A stretch of DNA of 64,000 bases from Sisyra terminalis (taxonomy: Eukaryota; Arthropoda; Insecta; Neuroptera; Sisyridae), in the NCBI GenBank assembly GCA_958496175.1, contig OY292277.1, forward strand, positions 6,076,001 through 6,140,000, read 5' to 3'. Made by a program: the position numbers and the translations under genes. Positions 10,775 through 22,640 of the stretch are shown in pieces (the stretch's first letter is position 1; each line of letters opens with the position of its first letter). The notes below the pieces were generated by a model that had not been told where the DNA came from, made no database searches, and saw nothing but the letters and a program-made list of their open reading frames with translations.

Positions 10775-12212
10775 TAGTTGTATAAGTGTTGACTCTGATT
10801 ATTTCATGGGTAGCTACTAGTTTTTTTATAAATATAATGATAAGAATATTCCGTCAAGAACTTCAGTTATAAATCAATAACGATTAAAGTTATTTCCTGA
10901 AAGAAATTTGAAATAATGAATGATTATTTTTGTTGTTGAACTCAATTTCTTTATTAAATTGAATTACATTAAGTAAACTAGACTTTTACAAATAATTAAC
11001 AATTAATATAGCACATAGCACTTTAACACATTAACATATTAACACCTTAACACATAATACTTTATGTGCGCCTTATCAGCACTCGAATACATTTTTTTTT
11101 CTAGAAAGAATAAGTCCAAGACTTAGATTAAATTTTTGAGAAAAAAATGCTTTAATTTTATTTAAAAATGCCAACAAAGTTTGTAACAATGAAAATTTTG
11201 ATTTATAAAATTTCTACAATAATTTTATTAAGTTTTGATTGGTTTTTAGTGTAGGGTTGTGGTCTTTGTAATTGGTGTCCATGCAAAGGAAAATTGATTG
11301 TTGCAACTTTTTGTGACTGAGATTGGAGAACCAAAAATGTTTTTTTTTTTGATAATAATCATATATTTCAATAAAAAGTCCTTGGAAAACTACTTTAAAT
11401 TTTCAACTCAATCCACCGAATATACAAATGAAACCTTGTGTCTAGTTAAGGGTTGTGGTCTTTGTAATTGGATTCAATATATCTTGGAAATTGGAATATT
11501 GAATGAATGTCCATTGAAAATTTGTCTTTTTTATAAGAAGGGTTGGAATATCAAATGAGCCAACATTCAAGAGTAAACTTTTGATAAACAATTGTCCAAA
11601 TTTTAAACCAATCTGCAAAAAAATTCCGTAACAATTACAGTTCTTAAAAGTTATAATTTACTATTGTAATAAAATGTCTTAGGGTTCACATGAACTAAGT
11701 TAAGCCTTGAAATTCAAATAATTGGAAATAATGCTGAGAAAAGTTGGTCAAATATATATATATCACTTTAGAAGAGGTACTGAAATTCGAATACCAAACT
11801 TTTGTTTGGCTAACAATGTACGAAAGGATATTGACATTTTAATGAATTCCAAATACAGATTTGGGTCCCAATTTTACGATACAACGATTTTTCTTTTGTT
11901 TTTCTAAAAAACAGGTGGTTTTCAACATCTATTTCCTCCCCCTTCCTCCTCAAAGAAGCCTTTCCATATAGCGATAGAAAAAGTTTTCTGAAAACTAGAA
12001 AAAGTTTCTAGTTTTTGAAAAAATACCAAATATTCAATATTCATTTTTTTATCAAATGGCAAGCTAAGTTATCAGCATGGTGCAGGTTTGATTTCCAAAT
12101 AATTGCCTGTTCCCAGTGCGATTCTTTAGTTTTGTAAAATTCTTACCATTTTATCACTAGAACTCCCTAGTAGTTTCTTGAGATCTTCCATTTTTATATC
12201 AATATTTTTTTT
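10775..12212. other. AT-rich sequence with two isolated 20-bp motifs
   Basis: Two further copies of the GGTTGTGGTCTNTGTAATTG motif at 11254 and 11450 sit in sequence that otherwise looks unique. The minus-strand and plus-strand open frames here are short. No gene recognised. Confidence 0.4.
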
Positions 12213-12860
12213 TGTAATGTAATTAGATCTATTGAGCTTTTTATTGTTTTGTTTTTGGTACTTAATCAACTTTGAAAAGCAATTTTTTCCGGGTTGGGAA
12301 AAGAACGGAGAAACATTTGCACCTTTTTGGCTTAAATTTTATGGCTTTTACATGAAAATTTGATTTTCTGCAGCAACTTCTAGTTGTCTGTCTTTCATTT
12401 GTTTTTTTTTTCATACTGCTCGTTATTTGTTTGAAAATAAAGCTTTTATCGTTAAAACGTCTGTTAGATTTAAAATTTTTCTGTGATCCCGAAATATATG
12501 GTTTTTCGTGTTTATTATAGAGTAAAAGGAGTTGAAGAGTACATATTTGTAATTGAGATTTGTAATGTGAGTAGATCTATTGAGCTTTTTATTTATTTTT
12601 TTTTTTTGAAAAACAATGTAACCGGTTTAACAAAAGAATGGACGATTTTGCACTAAAACTGTAAGGTTCCTACATGAAAATTTGATTTTCAGCAGCACCA
12701 TCTAGTTACCCGTCTGTCATTTGTTTCATACTGCTCGTCATTTGTTTGAAAATAAAGCTTTTATCGTTTGTTAACTTAAACGTTTGTTAAATTTAAAATT
12801 CTTATGTTATCCAGAAATATTTAGTTTTTCGTGTTAATTGTGTAGTTAATGGAGTTGGAA
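12213..12860. repeat. Tandem duplication, unit about 348 bp
   Basis: Shared blocks are 'agatctattgagcttttta' (about 12224 and 12572), 'catgaaaatttgattttc', 'catactgctcgt', 'aaataaagcttttatcg' and 'tttttcgtgtt'. Two diverged units in direct orientation. Confidence 0.8.
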
Positions 12861-13040
12861 GGTATTTTTAATATATTTAGATAATTTATTCGAAAACATG
12901 TGAAAACCACGAAAACAAAAAATAATCAATGCGTATAAACATAGAGCCTACTCGATTCTGTTAGATTGATATTTTGATAATTTACCGATCAATTTTCAGT
13001 CACGATTTTCTGGTAAACTATACGCTTTACAAACAAAGTT

Positions 13041-13410
13041 CAAATGATAAAAATTTTAGATCTTTTCATGGCCAACTAGATTATAAGCTTTAACTTTAGA
13101 AATTTTCTTTTAAAAGACGTTTTTTGTTATCTGGAAAAGTAGGGAACTGTTATGTATTTGGGACACTTAATAAGGAATAAATTTTTTGGGATATTTTCGA
13201 GGAAGATATTTGTTCTTTGGAGAATATGGTGAAAATGAAAATTTTAGATCTTTTCATGGCCAACTTGAATATATAAGCTTTAATTTTAGAATTTTTCGTT
13301 TTTTTTTTTATCCGGGAAAGTAAGGAATTGTTATGTATTTGGAACATTTAATAAGGAATAAATTTTTTGGGATATTTTCGAGGACGATATTTGTTCTTTT
13401 CTCTGGATAT
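13041..13410. repeat. Tandem duplication, unit about 188 bp
   Basis: 'attttagatcttttcatggc' starts at 13053 and 13241, and 'ttttttgggatattttcgag' recurs at the same spacing. Two units in direct orientation. Confidence 0.85.
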
Positions 13411-15679
13411 TAATATGGGGAAGGAAATCAGCTAAATAAATTTTTTCTTAACGATTTTTTTGGGATGAAAAAATTAATGAATTGATTAAGGGTAACTTAA
13501 TTGATTCTTTTGTATCCTCGAAAGTCTAATAAAATATTCATATCTTCTCCAAAGCTTTGATGTTTCATCAAATATAATTTCCATGGGTTTTATGTTTATT
13601 TTAGAGTCTAAAGTTTTAATGGAAGGAAATATTGAAGAATTGATCTAGAGAAGTTATGAATATGAAATTAATTGATTTGCATCTAGATCGAAAAAAATTG
13701 GCTTCCACTATTAGTTCCCATATGCATCGGAGGACAATCATCCCCCTTTGCCTTTTTAAATGACAATTATTACGGTTCTTCCTCAAATAAATTACCCGAT
13801 TACCACGCGGGATTTGTAACGATCTTTTCCAGCACATTGCAAACGTTTAGGGTCGGGATATATGTAGTACTTGAAAAATTGGTCTCTTCTCGAAGGTGGT
13901 TTCGAGAAGGAATAAATCTTTTAACGAATAAAAATTAATTCATATAATCAGCGTTTCATTCGGAAGACATCTGTGACAAGTCGATGGTGGTAGAGCGTCA
14001 CACGATCCGGCTTTCTCCCGTCAGCTGCCTGTGGGAGGTCCCGTAAAAGAAGTCCCGACGAAGATCAAACATTTTTTACTAATTCCATACGAAATTCAAT
14101 TCGTTTCAATTCGAAATTACTCGATCCCTGCCGGCTGAAGAGGGTGAATGGGGCAGGAGTCCAATTTGACTTCCTGTTGGCTTTTTTTTTTCTTTTGAAA
14201 AAAAAAAGTTTTCCACGAAAATTGGATGCCAGGAAAATTGGTTCGATATATAGACAATAGGGGATCGAAGTTTTACTTGTACAATGTATATGTGGATGTT
14301 TTATTGTCGTTGTCACCCCGATGCCGACATATTGACAGGGGTTGGGATCGGGGCGCGTTGCGAGATCTTGTGTTTAAGAGCACCAAAGTGTAAACCCCAC
14401 GTTAGTGTTTAGTTGGCAACATTAGTGTGACAAGGGGTGAGATTATAAAAATAATATATAAATGTAAGTGTACACAGGAGGGTGTCCTCTGTATATCTAC
14501 CCTCAATAGAGCTACTGATTGAAAAACAAGTTTAATATGTTTTTGTGATGAATCTATTAATGAAATTGAATGTTTTATGTCACGTTTTTTTTTTTGTCGT
14601 TTTGAGAAAAAGAGGGTCTACATCCCTCTCTTCATTCATTCAAAATTAATAACTCTATTATCATCTCATAAAAACGTGACATTAACCGTTTTTTCTTCCT
14701 CTCCATAACCATGAATATTTCAATCGTTCGAATTTCTCCCATCAATTCGACCAAAAAAAAAATTAAAATAAAAATAATTATCAGGACATTCACTGCACTT
14801 GAGGATGAAACAGATTCTTGTCAGGAAAAAAAAATCATTATTTCTCAAGTAAATTGAATCAATGATAATAAAGATGGTTTTTTGACGACTTAAAATGCAC
14901 CAATTTGGATACTAACCAGAAGTTTGGATGACATTTATTGAAACATTGATAAAACTATTATAAATGATGGGAATTTTTATAAAATTCAGGGATGTTAAAA
15001 CTGTTATTATTGAAGTCAGAACAATCAGCCAAAATTTACGTGACTACCCGTGAAAAATAACCACCTGTTCAAAACCGATTGATGACAAAAAATTTGTTCA
15101 TAGAAGTTAAATATATAAATCCCTGAACTAAAGATTTGTAGCGGTTGATTACTGACGAAAATTATTAGATAAATATGTGATTGATATCACGAAATAAAGA
15201 CAACTGTTATGATAACCACTTGTGAATCATGACTACTTGTTAAAGCCGACCATTTTTCATTTATACTGTAAAAATAAACATTTAAATTTCGCAGTACTTG
15301 CAACACCGTAGATTTACACTAGACAGTTAAAACCTGAATGCATTTCGCCGACATATTGATAACTTTATCAGGTAGACTATCAATTGTTTTAACTGTAAAT
15401 TTAGCTGTACATTTTCTTAAATTTTCCCCAAACTTTGTCTATATCTCAGTTATTATTACTATGCTAGTAAGCAAAATCATTTTTTCAATTTATTTTCCGT
15501 TTGAAACGTCATTTATTTTTATTGAGGCTTTGATATTTCATTTTAATTTAAGGATCAATACAAAACTTATCATTTTAAATTTTCCTACCAAAAATTTTTT
15601 TACAAAATTGGAATCAGAAAAAGCGTCAAAATTATTTTCTTTTGGACTATATAAATTTGATAAGACACTTTAAAAGAAG
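13411..15679. other. Unique region with a GC-richer island
   Basis: 13960-14430 is GC-richer and non-repetitive, a candidate exon or regulatory island without decisive signals. A 12-bp inverted repeat (ATGTCACGTTTT at 14577-14588 against AAAACGTGACAT at 14671-14682) encloses an 82-bp spacer. 15338-15673 is a 111-codon ATG frame, T-rich and hydrophobic, of unknown status. Confidence 0.35.
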
Positions 15680-18540
15680 AAAGGGGTGGAGGGAATTTTC
15701 TTATTTTTTTTTCAAAAAAGGGTCGGAAGGGTTGCTAAACCTCGTAAGCTCAAAAATTTATTATGATTTTTTTATAGGTTGCTTTTGGGAGGAAATTTTC
15801 CAAGCCTTTTGATGGCAAAACTTGTTGCCAAAAAAGATATGCAATATAAAATTTGTGCAATTGAAAATATTCAATAAAAATGCCAACATGGTGAGGGATT
15901 TTAGTACTCTCCAAAAAAAAATAAAAGTAGGGATAATGATGATCCTCAAATTTTGTAAGCTCAAAAGTTTATCATGGTTTTTTTGTTTTATATAATTTTG
16001 CATATCTCTTCTAAGATACTTAAAGAGGGAGGAAAAAAGGGAGTAAAATGATAGACGAAAAAATATGACTTACAAATTTTGGTCATAGAGTAGGAAGGGT
16101 GGCTTTCAGGAGGAAGTTTTCCAAACCTTTCAATGGCAAAACTTGTTGCAAAAAAAACAATTTTTATGCCAAATAAAGTCTTCAAAATGCCGATATGGTG
16201 AAGGATTTTAGTCTTTTCTGAGGAAAGAGAAGTAAGGAAAACTCTATTTACCTGGCATATTTCCAGAGTATTTTTTTTTCAAAAAATGACTGAAAAATTT
16301 GTCAAATCTTGTAAACTCAAAAGTTTATCTTGGTTTTTTTTATTTTATATACTTTTGCATATCCCACCTAAGATCCTTCAAGGGGGACGAAAAGGGATAG
16401 TGAAATCATAGACAGAAAAACCTACTCACAAATTTTGGTCTTGGGGAAGGGGAGGGTGGCTTTTGAGAGGAAGTTTTCCTCATTTTTTGACGGCAAAACT
16501 GGTTACAAAAAAATCAATTTTTATGTCAAATAAAATCTTCCCAATGCCAACATGGTGAGGGATTTTAATCTTCTTGGAGAAAAAGAGGAGTAAGGAAAAC
16601 TCTATTTTCCTGGCATATTTCCAGAGTACTTTTTTTTTCAAAAGAGTGAAAAATTCGTGAAATCTTGGAATTTCAATGGTAATTCTTTACTTTAATATTG
16701 TTTTGCATATCCCACCTAAGATCCTTCAAGGGGGAGGAAAGGGGAGAGTGAAATCATAGGCTGAAAACCACGACTTACAAATTTTGGTCTTGGGGTAGGA
16801 AAGGGTGGCTTTCCGGAAGAAGTTATCCAAACCTTTTGATGGCAAAAGTTGTTGCAAAAATAATCAATTTTTATGCCAAATAAAATCTTCCCTATGCGAA
16901 CATGGTGAAGGAATTAAGTCTTATCCGAGGAAAAGAGGAGTAAGGGAAACACTATTTTCCTGGCATATTCCTGGCAAAATATGTTTTTTTTAAAAAGATT
17001 GAGAAATTTTTCGAATCTTGTGAACTCAAAAGTTGATCATAGTTTTTCTTTCCTTTAATATTGATTTGCATATCCCACCTAAGATTCTTCAAGGGGGAGA
17101 AAAAGGGATACTTAAATCATAGGCTGAAAACCACGACTTACAAATTTTGGTCTTGGGGTAGGAAAGGGTGGCTTTCCGGAAGAAGTTATCCAAACCTTTT
17201 GATGGCAAAACTTGTTGCAAAAAAATTAACTTTTATGCCAAATAAAGTTTTCAAAATGCCGATATGGTGAAGGATTTTAATCTTCTTCGAGGAAAGGAAG
17301 GATAAGGAAAGCTCTATTTACCTGGCATATATTCAGAATATTTCTTTTTTCAAAAAAAAAAAAAAAAACAAGAAATTCGTCAAATCTTGTAAATTCAAAA
17401 GTTTATCATGGTAATTCTTTACTTTAATATTGTATTGCATATCCGTCCTAAGATATTTCAAGGGGAGAAAGGGGTAGTGAAATCATAGACAGAATAACAT
17501 GACATACAAATTTTGGTCTTGGGGTCGGGAAGGGTGGCTTTTGGGAGGATGTTATCCTAATTTTTTGACGGCAAAACTAGTTACAAAAAAATCAATTTTT
17601 AAGCAATTGAAAGCTTTCGCAATGCCAATATGGTGAGGGATTTTAGTTTTCTGCGAAGAAAAGAGGGACAAGGATAACTATATTTTCCTGGCATATTTGC
17701 AAAAAATCAATTTTTATGCCAAATAAAATCTTCCCAATGTCAACATGGTGAGGAATTTTAATCTTCTTCGAGGAATGGTGGGATAAAGAAAACTCTATTT
17801 ATCTGACATAATTCCAGAAAATTTTTTTTTTCAAAAAAACAATGAGAAATTCGTCAAATCTTGTAAACTCAAAAGTTTATCAGGTTTTTTTTTTGCTTTA
17901 ATAAAATTCTATTCCCATATAAGATCCTTCCAGAGAGAGGAAGGGGATTGTAAAATCTCAAAGGTAAAAACATGACTTCTTAGTTTTGGCCATGGAGAGG
18001 GGTGAGTGACGAATGGGAGGAAGATGATTAAACTTTTTGAAGTCAAAAGCTTCTTAAAAGAAATAAATCAATTTTTATTCAATGTAAGCATCGCACTACA
18101 AACATGGTGAGGGATGTTTAACCTTCTCCAAGGAAAAGGAAGAAAGAGGATTCTAATATCCTTGTTTATTTCCAGATTATTTTTTTTTTTCAAAAAAGAA
18201 ATGGGAAATTCAGCAATCCTTATAGACTCAAATTTATTTAGTTTATTATGGTTTTATTTCTTTAATATAGTATTGCATATCTCACCTAAGATCCTTCAAA
18301 GGGGAGGAAAAGGGGAGTAAAATCTAAAAAAAAAAAATATGACTTCTTAATTTTGGCCAAAAGGCGAGGAGAGCGGTGGTGAAGAGGAATTAAGTGAAAC
18401 TTTTTGATGGCAAAAACTTGATTCAAAAAATAAGTCAATTTTTTTTTAATGTAAGATCTGCTTAATGCCAACATGGTGAAGGATATTTCTTCAAGGAAAA
18501 AAAGAGTAAAGAAGACTCTATTTACTTTCTATATTCCTGT
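15680..18540. repeat. Satellite array, unit about 360 bp, about eight units
   Basis: The anchor 'ttttggtc' or 'ttttggcc' lies near 16081, 16437, 16786, 17149, 17515, 17988 and 18355, a spacing of 349-367 bp except for one of 473 bp. Each unit contains 'gatggcaaaacttgttgc', 'tcaatttttatgccaaat', 'aacatggtgagggatttta' and 'ggcatatttcc'. The 473-bp interval is explained by a partial duplication around 17700-17810. First and last units are the most diverged, as is usual at array edges. It could be centromeric or pericentromeric, but so short an array may simply be a local tandem block. Confidence 0.92.
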
Positions 18541-20030
18541 ATGGTTCCTCAATCTTTTTTTACCACCGGCCTAATATAACCAGTTTTGGTAACCAGTTAC
18601 GATTTGCCATGAGTAAATTAATCAAGATTTTGATTTTAAAGTTATTTAATTTAAAGGTAAACAAGTGATTAGCAAACCCCTTAAGTCGTTGCCAGTAATT
18701 GATCAATTGATTGATTTATTCAATTTTATTGTTTTGTTTAATATGAACTGACTAAATAATATGAACTGAAAGCTACACCCCTTCCCCTCTTGCTAGCAGA
18801 ATTAAGTCAGAATTTTCCAAGTATGAACAAATATTTCTTTTGAAATCCACAATGAGGAACTCTTCAATGGCTAATATTTTTAAAGCTTATTTTAGACAAC
18901 AAATTGTTTTTTTTTTTGCTGGTTTTCCCATGAATAAAATTCAGGTAACGCCAATGCTCCCCCTTACACTTTCATCTACCAATTATTCTGTATTTTAATT
19001 CTTATATTTTTGGTCAAATTTTGAGCAAAAATAAAACCAATTTTTAAAGGAAAAACTAATAAAAATTTGTATGAAATTTCTATTTGTGTAAAAGATGGAC
19101 AACCCTGAATACTACAAACATGATTTTTAGGCATACAATTAGCCACTTTAAAAATTAAACCGATTAAAAACCCGTTAATCTCTCATCCTTAGTATTATAT
19201 AATCATATGTACCCAAACCCACTTGAAAAGTCGAAAAAAAAATTATCTTTGATGTTTAAAAATCGTTGATGTTTCCAAATCTAAATCATTATCTCCGGAT
19301 GATTCCCCGAGTAAAATAGCTGCAGAAAATTGTGCAAAGTTCTTAGTGAATTTCGATGGTTTATCTAAAGATTTATCTTCGCCTGAAGAATAAAGGTATA
19401 TACATACATTGCGTAACTCTTCAAATTGTTAAATATATGAATGATGCTGTCCAAGCGTGAGAAATTCCCTATCATTTAATTGAAAACCGAAAATGTTATC
19501 TTTCGTTACAAATAATAACAAAAAAAACTTCCGCTTTGTGGTATTTTTTTAAAAATTTTTTATCTCTCATTTATTTCGTCTTAAAAAATAAAAAATAATA
19601 CAAAAATTGGCAAAAACTCCAAATTTATGTTCAACTTTCATTTCAGGGATTCCAGGACTTATACTTTTGAAAATAAAATAATGATAATTATCGAAAATCA
19701 ATTTAAAAAAACCTTTTCCCATTTTTCTAATTTAATATCAATCAATCATCTGATTGATATCTGACGCTGTTTTCACATCAAAGAAATTATAAGTCTGTTG
19801 GACCAATTTTTCAAAATTGGCGATTATTTGATTGATTTAGTACAAAATATGCGTATGGTAATTGAATGGATCAGTGGGGAGAGCTGCGTGCACTTGTCTC
19901 GCGTCATCTTCATAGTGGTCCCAATTAAAAGTGCAGTTATTTTAATTTTTTCAATCAAAACTTTACGTAAAAGTGCATAAAGTGTTAGTGCAAATAGTGA
20001 TCTATCGATTGTGCAATTTTTTTTTCATTG
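18541..20030. other. AT-rich sequence, possible promoter side of the next feature
   Basis: No repeat recognised. 19850-20030 has mixed composition. TCAGTG at 20031-20036 resembles an insect initiator, and TATCGATT near 20003-20010 resembles a DRE site. Both motifs are short and could be chance. Confidence 0.25.
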
Positions 20031-20073
20031 GCTCAGTGAAAAACTGCACTAAATCGACATTCCCAATTCGACT

Positions 20074-20160
20074 ATGCCGACCTCGTGGGCCATCGCCATG
20101 GAAAACTTATTTCCTCAAATTTCATACAGAAACTTTGGTACAACTGAAAAAAAATTATTT
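20074..20160 (+). CDS. Possible short first coding exon, product unknown
   Basis: An ATG at 20074 opens 29 codons (MPTSWAIAMENLFPQ through KKLF). They run without stop directly into GTAAGT, an ideal splice donor at 20161, in phase 0. An initiator-like TCAGTG lies about 40 bp upstream of the ATG. Local GC is higher than in the flanks. I do not recognise the peptide, and no matching acceptor was identified. A second overlapping frame (19973-20164) uses another reading phase. With so short an open stretch the coding call is weak; it could equally be 5' UTR or chance. Confidence 0.2.
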
Positions 20161-20990
20161 GTAAGTACTATTCAATCGATTTTCATTAATTTCCCATAAT
20201 TTTTAAGCCTGAAAACCTCCAAAATTGCATTGTGAATTTCTTATCACACCAAATCAATGCAAAACAAAAAAAGATCTTGTCAACAACATCGCCATTTTCT
20301 TGAAACCCAATTTCCGCAATAGATGGCCTCATGTAATGCCTTATGATAAGATAGATAAAGATAGCATGTGTTATTATTGTATTAAATCCTTTACATTTTA
20401 ATAATTTCCATCCTTCATTGATGAATATTTAGCGAACATACTCTTAATACACAATACAGAATAACATAAAAGATATTTAAAACAAATAAATGGATTAGAA
20501 TTGAAAAATTATTGAATTGAAAAATATTACATATGAAACGTTTTAATACAAATGCATATTTCATTGTTCCAATATTTGTTTTTTTTTTTTTTTTTTTTTT
20601 TTGTGGAGTGATCATTAAAGATCTCTCTTTTCATATTAAACGCATATATAATAAAATGCATTTTGCAAACCGTGAGATCCAACAAAACTCTATTGAGAGA
20701 TTATATTATAAAAATGCCCTTGAGTATTTGGAGTGCATTTTATTTTTGTACTAATTACAAGAGTAATAAAATGTATGCAATGTGATTCAATGAAAAATAT
20801 TTATCTGTTATTTACTATTTTTAGAATAATAATTGGTGATTTTTTTTGCGGATTGCATTTATTTATGAATGAGTATATTTATTTGTTGTACTAAATATTT
20901 AACAGTTCAAAACTTGAATATTTTTTTGAGTAAATTATACATAGTATTGGAATAATATTCCAATAATTTCCAATTTGAAAACTTTGGTAA
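20161..20990. other. AT-rich sequence with long poly-T tract
   Basis: Uninterrupted T run of about 24 nt at 20579-20602. No gene or repeat recognised. Confidence 0.5.
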
Positions 20991-22351
20991 TTCGAGGATT
21001 TTATAAGTCGTCGTTATATTTATAAAGTTCTTATACAGAAATTTTTGCATCCCAAACAGCAAAAATACATTTTAATGCAGTTTTTGTGCCAAGAATGTTT
21101 TTATGAGGATTACGATTTATAAATAAAAATAGATAATAGAATTATGGATGAATTTGTTACATTGAAAATCCATTTTAATGCAGTTTTTGTACTGAAAAAG
21201 TTCGTCAAAAGTTTTGCATTAAAATTATTTTTTTACGGTTTTTAAGCGTTCAAAGTAACATTTTTAAAGATTCATTGAAAATATGCATAGATAATAAACA
21301 ATAAAAATGCATTTTAATGTAATTTGTGTACTATGAAAGTTGGGCTATAAGCTCAAAGAAATAAGCGACAGAATATTATTTAGTTCAACTTTTCTAAGTT
21401 TGCTCTATATTATGTAACTATATGATTTTCGAATAAGGAAATTTGATCAAGTATGAGAGTTTATTACACCAGTGCTTCCCAACATTCCATTGAACTTGTT
21501 CAAATTTTGAGTAAATCGATTTATAAGGTTTATATTTTCTGTCTTATAATTGCAGTTCTTATACAGAAATTTTTGCATCCCAAACAACAAAACTACATTT
21601 TAATGCAATTTTTGTGTCAAGAATGTTTTTATGAGGATTACGAATTAAATCAATTTGTTTTATGTATTTTAAGTGCAAATTCTAACAAACTTTCTTACAA
21701 ATAAAAATGGATGAATTTGTTACAATGAAAATGCATTCTAATGCAGTTTTTGTACTGAAAAATTTGTTCAAAAGGTAAGCATTAGAATGCAAATCATTTT
21801 TTTTATGTTTTTTAAATTTAAAAAAAAAGTGTAATGAAAATTTCGGTTTGTTGAAAATGGACTTAAAATTTTTTTGATAAAATTTATAAGTTGCAAACAT
21901 TTAAAATGCATTTGAATGCAATTTGTGTTATATAAAAGTTTGAAATAGTCTTAAGGATGAACAACTGATTATTATTTAACTCAACTTCTATAAGTTTCCT
22001 CTATACTTATTATGGTATAATATTCCCTTAGCAACATTTGGTTTCGTATGGAAATTTTCTAGACCAGTGCTTCCCAACATATGAATAACGTCCCATTGGA
22101 ATTCTTTAAATTTTAAATAAATCGTTTGATTAAATGTAGTAGCTGTATAAAATTTCTAATACTCTAGAAAAAGCACAAAAATTTCGGAATGATGTAGATA
22201 AAGCACAGCTTAAACATTTTTGGAAGCACCGAACTATCTCCTTTCTATCCTTTTTCAAATGAATAACAAATGGTTAAGAGTAAAATCCAAAAGTTGATAA
22301 TTCTATAGAACTTATACGTTTTTTGCCTTTTAGTTGCATTTTTTTTTACAA

Positions 22352-22358
22352 ACATTTG
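22352..22358 (+). repeat. Target-site duplication, left copy (acatttg)
   Basis: ACATTTG here and at 22777-22783 flank the foldback element. The homologous point in the last array unit (near 23410-23416, 'acaaatttg') has no insertion. Confidence 0.65.
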
Positions 22359-22527
22359 ATCAAAATAAATTTTTTTCGCGGACTTTGAACAGTTATACTG
22401 TGTATACAATATATAGAATATATTGTGGTCCAATTTATGTAGTATAATTTAATATAATAATATATAAAAATCATATCATAAACATAAATTTGAACAGAAG
22501 TTCAAACAAAAATATTCATGACGTATT

Positions 22528-22570
22528 GCCCAGATACGTATTTCGATTGCCAAGCAATCTTCCTCAGTGG
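22528..22570 (-). ncRNA. Hammerhead-like motif, family A, best copy
   Basis: On the minus strand: CCA, CTGAGGA, extra A, perfect 6-bp stem II GATTGC with TTG loop and GCAATC, GAA, self-complementary ATACGTAT, C, TGG closing on CCA. This meets the minimal hammerhead core except for the inserted A before stem II. Cleavage would fall after the C that follows ATACGTAT. Activity is not shown. Confidence 0.5.
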
Positions 22571-22597
22571 ATACGGAGTGATCCAAATTACTTGATA

Positions 22598-22640
22598 ACC
22601 ACTAAGGAAGATTGCTTGGCAATCGAAATACGTATCTGGA
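22598..22640 (+). ncRNA. Hammerhead-like motif, family A compact copy, right (core mutated)
   Basis: Inverted partner. Stem II GATTGC/GCAATC and GAAATACGTATCTGG are intact, but the core reads CTAAGGA. Probably inactive. Confidence 0.35.

Noticed and set aside
15680..18540. CRISPR-like regular repeats
   Set aside because: Units are about 360 bp, contiguous and diverged, without short repeats and unique spacers. The genome is eukaryotic.
21466..21480. CAGTGCTTCCCAAC as a hAT terminal repeat
   Set aside because: It recurs only as part of the higher-order tandem unit, without a facing inverted end or 8-bp duplication.
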